A stretch of 5,895 nucleotides of DNA from Syntrophomonadaceae bacterium. GTDB taxonomy: Bacteria > Bacillota > Dethiobacteria > DTU022. Both the position numbers and the translations under genes were made by a program. The first letter of the stretch is position 1, and each line of letters opens with the position of its first letter. The stretch lies in assembly GCA_003566935.1 (NCBI GenBank), contig PXBM01000174.1:1-5895 (forward strand), written 5' to 3'. Positions 1 to 5,489 of this stretch are shown piece by piece. Below the pieces are notes generated by a model that ran no database searches, was not told the DNA's origin, and was given only the letters and a program-made list of their open reading frames with translations.

Positions 1-112
1 CATGCGCGGAGACCGTGAAACTATCTGGCCCCGGATCAAGGAAAGTGCCGAGTGTGCCTGTAAGAAAAACTGTCGATTGGAGGAAAATCTCTATGCTGAC
101 TGCCCTCGATAA
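1..112 (+). CDS. C-terminal end of an upstream gene, probably the SufC-like ATPase (partial)
   Basis: An open frame enters from the left edge (codons in phase with position 2) and stops at TAA 110-112. The visible 36 residues begin MRGDRETIWPRIK and end with a cysteine-rich tail: four cysteines, three of them in a C-x-C-x3-C arrangement (codons 53-55, 59-61, 71-73), and a fourth at 101-103. The frame overlaps the next gene by 20 bases, which suggests translational coupling. In minimal Fe-S assembly systems the ATPase gene sufC lies directly before a short sufB, so SufC is the natural guess from position. No ATPase motif is in view, so the identity is inference from context; only the open frame and the cysteines are seen directly. 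Confidence 0.5.
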   Translation, partial: MRGDRETIWPRIKESAECACKKNCRLEENLYADCPR

Positions 113-1010
113 AAGATTGCTTGAAGAGATAGCCGACCTGCATGATGAACCGCCCGGAGCCTTTAATATCCGTAAGGATGGAAAAGGTGTCCAGCGGCGT
201 TCACTTGAAGGTATTGAAATTAAAAGCAAGGATAACCAGCCAGGCATTGACGTGATCGTTGCCGCCGGCAAAGAAGGTTCTGTTCACATCCCGGTGATTA
301 TGACCGAAACCGATTTAAACGACCTGGTTTATAACACCATTGACATCGGTGAAAATGCTGATATTGAACTTGTTGCCGGCTGTGGTATCCATAACCCCGG
401 TTCCGGTAAGGCGCAGCATGACGGGGTTCACGAGATAATTGTCCGTAAAGGAGCCCGCCTGCGCTACAGCGAAAAACATTTCGGTGAAGGTGAAGATGGT
501 GGCAAGAGAGTCCTCAATCCAAAGACGGTATTGAAAATTGAGGAAGGAGCATACGCCGAGCTCGAGCTGATTCAGATCCGTGGGGTAGATAATACTAACA
601 GGGTAACCGAGGCCGAAGTAAAGGCAGGCGGCCGGCTGGTCATGTTTGAACGTCTGCTGACCGACGGTGACCAGGAAGCGGTTTCCGATGTTGTAGTTAA
701 GCTTTTAGCGGAAGAAAGTACGGCCAGGATCGTTTCCCGTTCCGTGGCCAAGGGTAAATCCAAACAGGTTTTTAACCCTCGCTTACTTGCTTACGGACCC
801 GGACGGGGTCACGTGGAATGTGACTCTATCATTATGGACCAGGCCACTGTCCGCTCAGTCCCGGAGATATGGGCTGAAAATGCCGAGGCAGAGCTGGTTC
901 ATGAAGCGGCTATCGGTAAAATTGCCGGTGAACAGCTGATGAAATTAATGTCACTCGGCCTGACCGAAGAAGAGGCAGAAGAAGCTATTATCAGTGGATT
1001 TTTGAAATAA
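93..1010 (+). CDS. sufB: SufB/SufD-family Fe-S cluster assembly scaffold, short form
   Basis: This is a 305-residue SufB/SufD-family protein. Family members form the beta-helical scaffold on which Fe-S clusters are built, working in the cytoplasm with the ATPase SufC. The best family signature is at the C-terminus: about residues 255-290 hold SVPEIWAENAEAEL, then HEAAIGKIAGEQL, then MSLGLTEEEAEE, matching the usual His-(Gly/Glu)-Ala-x-(Ile/Val)-Gly and Leu-Met-Ser-x-Gly pattern. Cysteines at about 97 (VAGCGIHN) and 243 (GHVECD) are possible cluster or sulfur ligands. At 305 residues it is much shorter than Escherichia coli SufB or SufD, which run above 400, and fits the minimal two-gene SufCB-type system. 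I chose ATG 93 over the in-frame GTG at 15 because GGAGGA at 79-84 sits 8 bases before it and the protein then begins in a normal helix. The longer form would also overlap almost all of the visible upstream gene. Confidence 0.85.
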   Translation: MLTALDKRLLEEIADLHDEPPGAFNIRKDGKGVQRRSLEGIEIKSKDNQPGIDVIVAAGKEGSVHIPVIMTETDLNDLVYNTIDIGENADIELVAGCGIHNPGSGKAQHDGVHEIIVRKGARLRYSEKHFGEGEDGGKRVLNPKTVLKIEEGAYAELELIQIRGVDNTNRVTEAEVKAGGRLVMFERLLTDGDQEAVSDVVVKLLAEESTARIVSRSVAKGKSKQVFNPRLLAYGPGRGHVECDSIIMDQATVRSVPEIWAENAEAELVHEAAIGKIAGEQLMKLMSLGLTEEEAEEAIISGFLK

Positions 1011-1031
1011 ATAGTCCCGGGAGGGCTTTTA

Positions 1032-1988
1032 TTGGGAATCATCACGATCTCACGTGAATTTGGCAGCGGCGGAGAAACCATTGCCCGCCTTGTTGCAGAA
1101 AAAACCAAGTTTCACCTGGTAAACAAGGAAACTATTATAAAAGGCCTAAGTGATTACGGTATAGAGCAGCCTCCGGAAGATCCGGAAAAAGCAGTCAGTA
1201 AGGAAGATATAGGTCCGGACGGTCGGAACTACATTGAAGCTATGCACGATTACATATATGACCTGGCCATCCGTAACAACCTTGTTATTTTAGGCCGTGG
1301 TGGTTCATTTCTTTTTAAGGATTATCCACCGGCCCTGCATGTCAGGGTGATTGCCCAGTTTACTCACCGGGTTAACAAAGTGATGAAGCTGTACGGCCTG
1401 AATTCTGAAACAGCAGTTAAGCTGGTCAAAGAGAAGGATCATGAAAAGAGGCAGTACTACAGGCGAATTTTTGATCTCAACTGGAACAATACCCGGCCGT
1501 ACGACCTGGTTTTAAATACGGAAAAAATGGGCCTCGAAGATGCCGCCGATATCGTAGTTGCCGGTTACCGCATTCATGCCGAACCACGCCAGGTTAAAGA
1601 TGGTCCGGACGGTACAGATATTGAGAACGGCATTTTAACTTCGCCGGCAGAAGAGGAAGCCGATAAGTTTATGCATTCCAGTGAAGAAGAGTTCGCTTCC
1701 ATGCTCGATTTTTACAGGATCCGCTGGGACTACGAACCGAAAACCTTCCTACTGGAGTGGGACAGTGAAGGCAATGTCATAGAAGCCTTCTCACCGGATT
1801 TCTACCTGCCTGACCAGGATCTCTATATTGAGTTGACAACCCAGAAACCTAAACAGTCCTGGCGCAAGAACCGCAAGATCAGGAGGATGAAGGAGCTATA
1901 CCCTCATGTAAGTGTGCGCCTGATTGACAAAAAAAGCTTCGAAAGCCTGCTGAAAAAGCACCATCCTGAAGAAAGTAAAGGAGAGTAA
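1032..1988 (+). CDS. Cytidylate-kinase-like protein fused to a C-terminal nuclease-fold-like module
   Basis: The 318-residue protein has two parts. Residues 1-185 match the cytidylate-kinase-like family: ITISREFGSGGETIA at 4-18 replaces the usual GxSGSGKS/T loop, LGRGGSFLF lies at 87-95, and a lid-like region with D136, R140 and W151 leads to YDLVLNT at 157-163. The family is assumed to bind nucleotides, but the Walker A lysine is absent here, so kinase activity is not assured. An acidic linker (about 190-220) leads to residues 221-310, which contain RWDYEPKTF, then SPDFYLPDQDLYIELT (254-269), then a basic KNRKIRRMKELYP. The order Asp256 then Glu267, followed by a basic helix, resembles small PD-(D/E)XK nucleases, though the expected lysine after Glu267 is Thr269. 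Start: TTG 1032, with GGGAGG at 1019-1024. The gene lies 21 bases after sufB and 2 bases before hpt, so all three are probably one transcript. Confidence 0.75.
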   Translation: MGIITISREFGSGGETIARLVAEKTKFHLVNKETIIKGLSDYGIEQPPEDPEKAVSKEDIGPDGRNYIEAMHDYIYDLAIRNNLVILGRGGSFLFKDYPPALHVRVIAQFTHRVNKVMKLYGLNSETAVKLVKEKDHEKRQYYRRIFDLNWNNTRPYDLVLNTEKMGLEDAADIVVAGYRIHAEPRQVKDGPDGTDIENGILTSPAEEEADKFMHSSEEEFASMLDFYRIRWDYEPKTFLLEWDSEGNVIEAFSPDFYLPDQDLYIELTTQKPKQSWRKNRKIRRMKELYPHVSVRLIDKKSFESLLKKHHPEESKGE

Positions 1989-1990
1989 TA

Positions 1991-2536
1991 TTGACAGATA
2001 AGATACCTGTAAATAATGATCAGCTGAAAGTTATAATAACCAGGGAAGAGATTAAAGAAAAGGTCGAAGAACTGGGGAAGAAAATAACTGATGATTACGC
2101 CGGCAAAGACCTGGTTTTAATTGGCGTGTTGCGAGGCAGCATCTATTTCCTGGTCGATCTTACCCGGAAAATGGATATTCCTTTTGCTATCGACTTTATC
2201 AGCATATCGCAGTATGGTGAGCAATCAGATTCGGCAGGGGTAGTCCGTATCACCAAGGATCTGGACCTGAGTATATCGGGAAAAGATGTGCTGGTGGTGG
2301 AAGATATCGTTGATACCGGGTTAAGCCTCGGTTACCTGCTGCGCAACCTGAAAACGAGAAATCCGGCCGACCTTAAGGTCTGCACCCTGCTTAACGTAGA
2401 AGCGCGCCGCATCGTCGAGGTGCCCGTGGATTACAAGGGATTTGAAATTCCGAATATCTTTGTTGTCGGTTACGGTTTGGATTATAACGAAAAATACCGC
2501 AATTTGCGGTATATTGCCGAGTTTGACCGGCCCTGA
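1991..2536 (+). CDS. hpt: Hypoxanthine phosphoribosyltransferase homologue with altered purine pocket
   Basis: A 181-residue type I phosphoribosyltransferase of the usual Hpt length. Family enzymes join hypoxanthine or guanine to PRPP in purine salvage, in the cytoplasm. Seen motifs: the pyrophosphate loop GVLRGS (45-50), the flexible-loop region ISISQYGEQSDSAG (70-83), the PRPP-binding VLVVEDIVDTG (100-110) with the acidic pair E104-D105, and the family's C-terminal VVGYGLDYNEKYRNL (158-172). One key position is changed. The segment read as TLLDKPxRR in ordinary Hpt is TLLNVEARR here (132-140), so the lysine that contacts the purine 6-oxo group is Val136, with no alignment gap. Base specificity may therefore differ. 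Start: TTG 1991, with AAAGGAGA at 1977-1984, inside the end of the preceding gene. The two-base gap suggests coupled translation and a shared task with the kinase-like protein. No clear hairpin-plus-T-run terminator follows. Confidence 0.9.
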   Translation: MTDKIPVNNDQLKVIITREEIKEKVEELGKKITDDYAGKDLVLIGVLRGSIYFLVDLTRKMDIPFAIDFISISQYGEQSDSAGVVRITKDLDLSISGKDVLVVEDIVDTGLSLGYLLRNLKTRNPADLKVCTLLNVEARRIVEVPVDYKGFEIPNIFVVGYGLDYNEKYRNLRYIAEFDRP

Positions 2537-2558
2537 GGGTAATATTTGGGTAATATTT
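2537..2558. repeat. Perfect 11-bp tandem duplication after hpt
   Basis: GGGTAATATTT occurs twice head to tail, starting at the base after the hpt stop codon. It lies where a terminator would be expected but cannot form a strong hairpin. It borders the A-run (2559-2564) that may end the opposite-strand RNA. Confidence 0.9.
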
Positions 2559-2890
2559 AAAAAAGTACATAGTAGAACCAGGCCCCAACAGACCTGTGGT
2601 TTCACCTTCAGAACCTCTTTCCCCAATCATCTCCGGTCATTTTAAGTGCCCCTACAGACACCTTCTCATGACCTCCAACCGGTTTTTTAAGATTCTGAGC
2701 CGTGGTTTCCGGCGCTTTCCGGCTTAGTTCCGATTTCACTCTTCCCTATGCCTTTCCGCTACCGTCCCTTTCAGCTGTTCGGTTACTCTGGATAACCCCG
2801 GTTTTTCAATCAAAGCCAAAGCCTCTTTCTTACACCGGTTTTTCCCTTCTAACCGAACCTGGTTCACCTTCCAGCCTCTCGGAACCTGGT
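2559..2890 (-). ncRNA. Candidate structured noncoding RNA, family unknown
   Basis: The transcript would start near 2890, seven bases after the -10 box, and run left. Its first ten bases, ACCAGGTTCC (2890-2881), pair with GGGGCCTGGT (2586-2577) through eight Watson-Crick and two G-U pairs, closing a domain of 314 nt. Inside are a two-tier hairpin (2635-2640 with 2668-2673, six pairs; 2644-2650 with 2657-2664, seven pairs with one bulge), a 5-bp hairpin at 2781-2785/2793-2797, one at 2836-2840/2851-2855, and one at 2698-2702/2720-2724. The G-U pairs in the closing stem and the two-tier hairpin become A-C mismatches if the + strand is read, which favours the - strand. AAAAACCGG occurs three times. 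A T-run (2564-2559) follows the closing stem after 12 bases, not a textbook terminator, so the 3' end is uncertain. I saw no conserved core of RNase P, tmRNA, SRP or 6S RNA. The alternative is a pair of small protein genes (see findings). Confidence 0.5.
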
Positions 2891-2897
2891 AATAAGT

Positions 2898-2926
2898 ATA
2901 ATAGCATGGGCCCAGGAACTTGTCAA
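2898..2926 (-). promoter_or_regulatory. Strong sigma-70-type promoter directed leftwards
   Basis: On the - strand the -35 box is TTGACA (2926-2921), a perfect match. A 17-base spacer separates it from the -10 box TATTAT (2903-2898), which is preceded by TG-C as an extended -10. Upstream, 2928-2957 is nearly pure A/T in runs, like an UP element. This is the best promoter in the window and predicts a start at about 2890. No protein gene of normal length lies downstream on that strand. Confidence 0.75.
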
Positions 2927-3192
2927 TAGTTTTTTCAATATTTTTTTAAAAAAAATTATTTCCATAAGGGGCCAGTTTATTTATAGAGGTAATAGTAGAA
3001 AATGTGGAAGAGATAGGTAGACGGGGTTGATTTGTTTTATCTTGTTGCGGAGGTGTCCGGATTAAAAAGGTCGTAAAAAATGTCCCGATAATAATTTGAG
3101 CGTATAAATATTTGATAAGTGCAAAAAAATTAACGGGCATATTATCTGTGATTTTAGAAGGTATAGACTTACTTTTAGCAAATATTACTCTA

Positions 3193-3209
3193 TGAGCATT
3201 TTGAGCATT
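3193..3209. repeat. Short direct repeat TGAGCATT x2
   Basis: TGAGCATT occurs at 3193-3200 and 3202-3209, one base apart, just upstream of the palindrome and atpD. It could be a tandem protein-binding half-site or chance in AT-rich DNA. Confidence 0.5.
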
Positions 3210-3224
3210 GCAAGGTAAAAGATT

Positions 3225-3241
3225 TAGAGAAATATTCTCTA
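3225..3241. promoter_or_regulatory. 17-bp palindrome upstream of atpD, possible operator
   Basis: TAGAGAAATATTCTCTA is a perfect inverted repeat with 7-base arms around ATA, centred about 51 bases before the atpD start. It covers the -10 box of the only weak promoter candidate in the region, which is the position expected of a repressor site. As RNA it would be a weak, AT-rich hairpin. The regulator is unknown. Confidence 0.35.
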
Positions 3242-3283
3242 TAAACTTGATGGATAATTTCCTGAAGATAGGAGCATCTTTTT

Positions 3284-4795
3284 ATGGAAAAAACAGAAGT
3301 CAAAGAAAGAAACAGCAGCACTCATTTTGAAGGTAAGGTCATTTCCATACGCAGCAGCGTAGTTGATGTTATCTTCCCCGGCAGGGTGCCCGCCCTGCGC
3401 ACCAGGCTGGAAGCCGGTCCGGGAAAAAATGTTGTAATTGAAGTTGTTTCGCACCTGGAAGGTGGAGTGGCTCGGGGTATTGCCGTATCCCCTACCAGCG
3501 GTCTCAAGCGCGGCGATCCGGTCATAGATACCAATGACATGATCCGGGTGCCCGTGGGCAAGCAGGTCCTGGGACGGATGTTCAACGTGCTCGGTGAAAC
3601 GATTGATGAGAAAGGGCCGCTTGCCGAGGATAGCGAAAGAAACGGCATCCACCAGCCTGCCGCTTCCATTTCCAGGAGAGTTACCACCGCCGAGATCTTT
3701 GAAACGGGGATCAAAGCGATTGACCTTTTAACTCCCCTGGAAAGGGGAGGCAAGGCCGGCCTCTTCGGCGGGGCCGGGGTCGGCAAAACTGTTTTAATTA
3801 CAGAGCTGATTAATAATACAGTTGGTAAGCATGAGGGGGTCAGTATTTTTTGCGGCATCGGCGAGCGCTCCCGCGAAGCGGAGGAACTTTACCGCGATAT
3901 CCAGGACGCCGGAGTGCTTGATAACACTGTGATGATTTTCGGGCAGATGAACGAACCGCCCGGCGCCCGTTACCTGGTTGGTCATTCCGCCCTGACCATG
4001 GCCGAGTATTTCCGGGATGAAGCAAAGCAGGATGTGCTGCTTTTAATCGATAACATTTTCCGTTTTGTCCAGGCCGGATCTGAAGTTTCCGGCTTGCTGG
4101 GCAAGATGCCTTCGCGGGTTGGCTACCAGCCGACCCTGGCTACAGAAATTGCCGAGCTGCAGGAACGGATTTCCAACACTGCCACCGGGGCGATTACGTC
4201 AATACAGGCAGTCTACGTACCCGCCGATGACTTTACTGATCCGTCGGCCACCCATACCTTTGCCCACCTGTCGGCCTCGATTATTCTTTCCCGCAAGCGG
4301 GCCAGTGAAGGCCTTTATCCTGCAGTAGACCCGCTGCGCTCCTGGTCGAAGATGCTCACTCCCTTAGTTGTCGGCGAGCGCCACTACAAGGTGGCCCAGG
4401 AAGTGCGCCGCAACCTGGCGGAGTACGAAGAGCTGAAGGATATTATTGCCATGCTAGGCCTGGAGGAACTGTCCCAGGAAGACCGGAAGGTTGTTAACCG
4501 GGCCCGCCGCCTGGAGCGTTTCATGACTCAACCCTTCGTGACTACCGAACAGTTTACCGGTTACAGCGGTAAGGTAGTTGACTTAGAAGATGCCCTTGAC
4601 GGCTGTGAACGAATACTGGGAGATGAGTTTGCAGAAAGGTCGGAAGGTGACCTCTACATGCTTGGTAAAATTAGCGATATCAAGGCTAAAGCAGGCGCAG
4701 GCAAGGAAGCGTCTTCACAGGAAAGTGAAAATGGTGAGGAAGAGGAGAGGGAAGAAACCGCTGAGGTTGAGCAGGAAAAAACTGCAGAGAATTAG
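3284..4795 (+). CDS. atpD: Alternate (N-type) F1Fo-ATPase, F1 subunit beta
   Basis: The catalytic beta subunit of a rotary ATPase; it binds and hydrolyses or makes ATP in the alpha3-beta3 head on the cytoplasmic face of the membrane. Visible: the N-terminal barrel (about 13-90), Walker A GGAGVGKT (162-169), the catalytic glutamate in GIGERSREAEEL (E194), Walker B VLLLIDN (D256), YVPADDFTDPSATHTFAH (311-328), LYPAVDPL (344-351), and EELSQED (394-400) in place of the DELSEED hinge. The wording FTDPSATHTFAHLS, SRKRASEGLYPAVDP and TTEQFTGYSGKVVDLEDAL, plus atpC directly downstream in the operon, matches the N-type ATPases, which often move Na+ and exist beside a standard enzyme. The 503 residues exceed the usual 460-480 because of an acidic tail from about 470 (GEEEEREETAEVEQE). 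The frame continues past the TAG with 15 more mostly acidic residues. Start: ATG 3284 with AGGAG at 3270-3274. Confidence 0.95.
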   Translation: MEKTEVKERNSSTHFEGKVISIRSSVVDVIFPGRVPALRTRLEAGPGKNVVIEVVSHLEGGVARGIAVSPTSGLKRGDPVIDTNDMIRVPVGKQVLGRMFNVLGETIDEKGPLAEDSERNGIHQPAASISRRVTTAEIFETGIKAIDLLTPLERGGKAGLFGGAGVGKTVLITELINNTVGKHEGVSIFCGIGERSREAEELYRDIQDAGVLDNTVMIFGQMNEPPGARYLVGHSALTMAEYFRDEAKQDVLLLIDNIFRFVQAGSEVSGLLGKMPSRVGYQPTLATEIAELQERISNTATGAITSIQAVYVPADDFTDPSATHTFAHLSASIILSRKRASEGLYPAVDPLRSWSKMLTPLVVGERHYKVAQEVRRNLAEYEELKDIIAMLGLEELSQEDRKVVNRARRLERFMTQPFVTTEQFTGYSGKVVDLEDALDGCERILGDEFAERSEGDLYMLGKISDIKAKAGAGKEASSQESENGEEEEREETAEVEQEKTAEN

Positions 4796-4978
4796 CAAGA
4801 AGAATTACCGGAAGATGAAGGAACGGATCCAGATCGAGAATAATTATTTAAGAAATAAAATATCCGAGATAGAGTTTAGTCATATTAAGTTATAAAATTT
4901 AAGCTCGGGTCAGAACAGAGAAACTAATAATTAAAACTGAGGTAGCACATAGATGTTTGAAATAGAAAAAACTGCAGA
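4775..4978. repeat. 14-bp direct repeat joining the atpD tail and the permease start
   Basis: GAAAAAACTGCAGA occurs at 4775-4788, in the acidic tail of atpD, and at 4965-4978, four codons into the permease remnant. Both copies are read in the same frame as Glu-Lys-Thr-Ala. The repeat brackets the whole atpD-permease spacer and may mark the event that put the permease here. Confidence 0.8.
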
Positions 4979-5465
4979 CCAGGAAGCAACTGGTACAGAA
5001 AGCGGCAGCCTGCTTTTGATTTGGCCCCTTTGCAGCAAGCCGGATAATTATCGCACAACAATTTACGGCCTGCAGTGGTTTGTTTTTGCCGTGGCCCATA
5101 TTGCCGTTATCCCGGTCATTCTTGGCCCTTACCTTGGTCTGGACCAGGCCGGCACGGCAGCTTTTGCCCAGCGGATGTTCTTTTTTATCGGCCTTGGCTC
5201 CCTGCTCCAGGTTTTGTTCGGCCACCGCCTGCCCATTATCGAGGGCCCTGCAGCACCCTGGTGGGCTATAGCGGTCAGCCTGTCGGGTATAGCTGTCGCC
5301 ACCGGCAGACCGCTTGAGCTATTGCGTACTGACCTGGTCGGCATGACCCTGGTCAGCGGCATATTTATCGCTGCTCTTGGTTTAAGCGGTATAATCGGCC
5401 GGAATCGTTGGCACGGTGATCTCTATTTTATTGGAACATGTTTTGCTGCCCCGCAGGTAAATTGA
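4953..5465 (+). pseudogene. NCS2-family nucleobase permease, internally deleted remnant
   Basis: The 170-codon frame starts like a purine/pyrimidine permease of the NCS2 (xanthine/uracil) family, inner-membrane proteins that import nucleobases. After a polar N-terminus come membrane segments at about 38-62 (GLQWFVFAVAHIAVIP), 72-90, 99-118 and 127-147, with GSLLQVLFGHRLPIIEGPAAPWW (82-104) as the family's first conserved block. Intact members exceed 400 residues with 12-14 membrane segments, so over half is missing. After Gly-Ile-Ile-Gly (146-149) the frame turns into 21 unrelated residues ending at 5465. The next frame from 5401 instead reads GIVGTVISILLEHVLLPRR and stops at 5458-5460, a typical NCS2 C-terminus. 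A large internal deletion with a frame change explains both. The start ATG 4953 has only GAGG (4939-4942) before it. The gene interrupts the atpD-atpC order and is probably non-functional; an assembly error is the other option. Confidence 0.75.
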
Positions 5466-5489
5466 GTCAACCAGGCAGGAGGATGATAG

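Larger units (their letters stand above)
2927..3283. other. AT-rich intergenic region upstream of atpD
   Basis: About 350 bases without a convincing gene on either strand. It holds, left to right, the A/T tracts that probably serve the leftward promoter (2928-2957), a featureless stretch (2960-3190), an 8-bp direct repeat (3193-3209), a 17-bp palindrome (3225-3241), and the atpD ribosome binding site AGGAG (3270-3274, nine bases before ATG). The promoter for the ATPase operon should lie here. The only candidate I can point to is weak: TTGCAA (3208-3213), 17 bases, AATATT (3231-3236), each box matching consensus at four of six positions and the -10 falling inside the palindrome. Confidence 0.5.

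Noticed and set aside
15..92. Upstream GTG start for sufB
   Set aside because: It would add 26 residues overlapping the end of the preceding gene, while ATG 93 has a well-placed ribosome site.
2530..2560. Terminator after hpt on the + strand
   Set aside because: CCC-TGA-GGG gives only a three-base stem with no following T-run; the rest is the tandem duplication.
2565..2600. Classical intrinsic terminator for the leftward RNA
   Set aside because: The T-run at 2564-2559 is 12 bases beyond the nearest good stem and the intervening bases pair poorly, so I did not annotate a terminator.
2678..2730. Group II intron domain V-like hairpin
   Set aside because: The AGCCG/CGGCT stem recalls domain V, but the conserved catalytic triad, bulge and length do not fit.
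2559..2890. RNase P RNA, tmRNA, SRP RNA or 6S RNA
   Set aside because: I looked for the GAGGAAAGUCC and ACAGAA elements, a tRNA-like CCA end with tag frame, and the SRP GGAAG loop context, and found none. 6S RNA is shorter and rod-like. A divergent member cannot be excluded by eye.
2702..2929. A 75-codon + strand frame in the hpt-atpD gap
   Set aside because: Ser/Pro/Leu-rich translation typical of a pyrimidine-rich strand, no ribosome binding site, no recognisable domain, and it runs opposite to the strong promoter and stems.
2946..3140. A 64-codon - strand frame in the AT-rich region
   Set aside because: No ribosome site or family resemblance, and its end overlaps the A/T tracts next to the leftward promoter.
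4590..4895. A lysine/arginine-rich frame overlapping the end of atpD
   Set aside because: It is the shifted reading of the purine-rich acidic tail of atpD and has no ribosome site.
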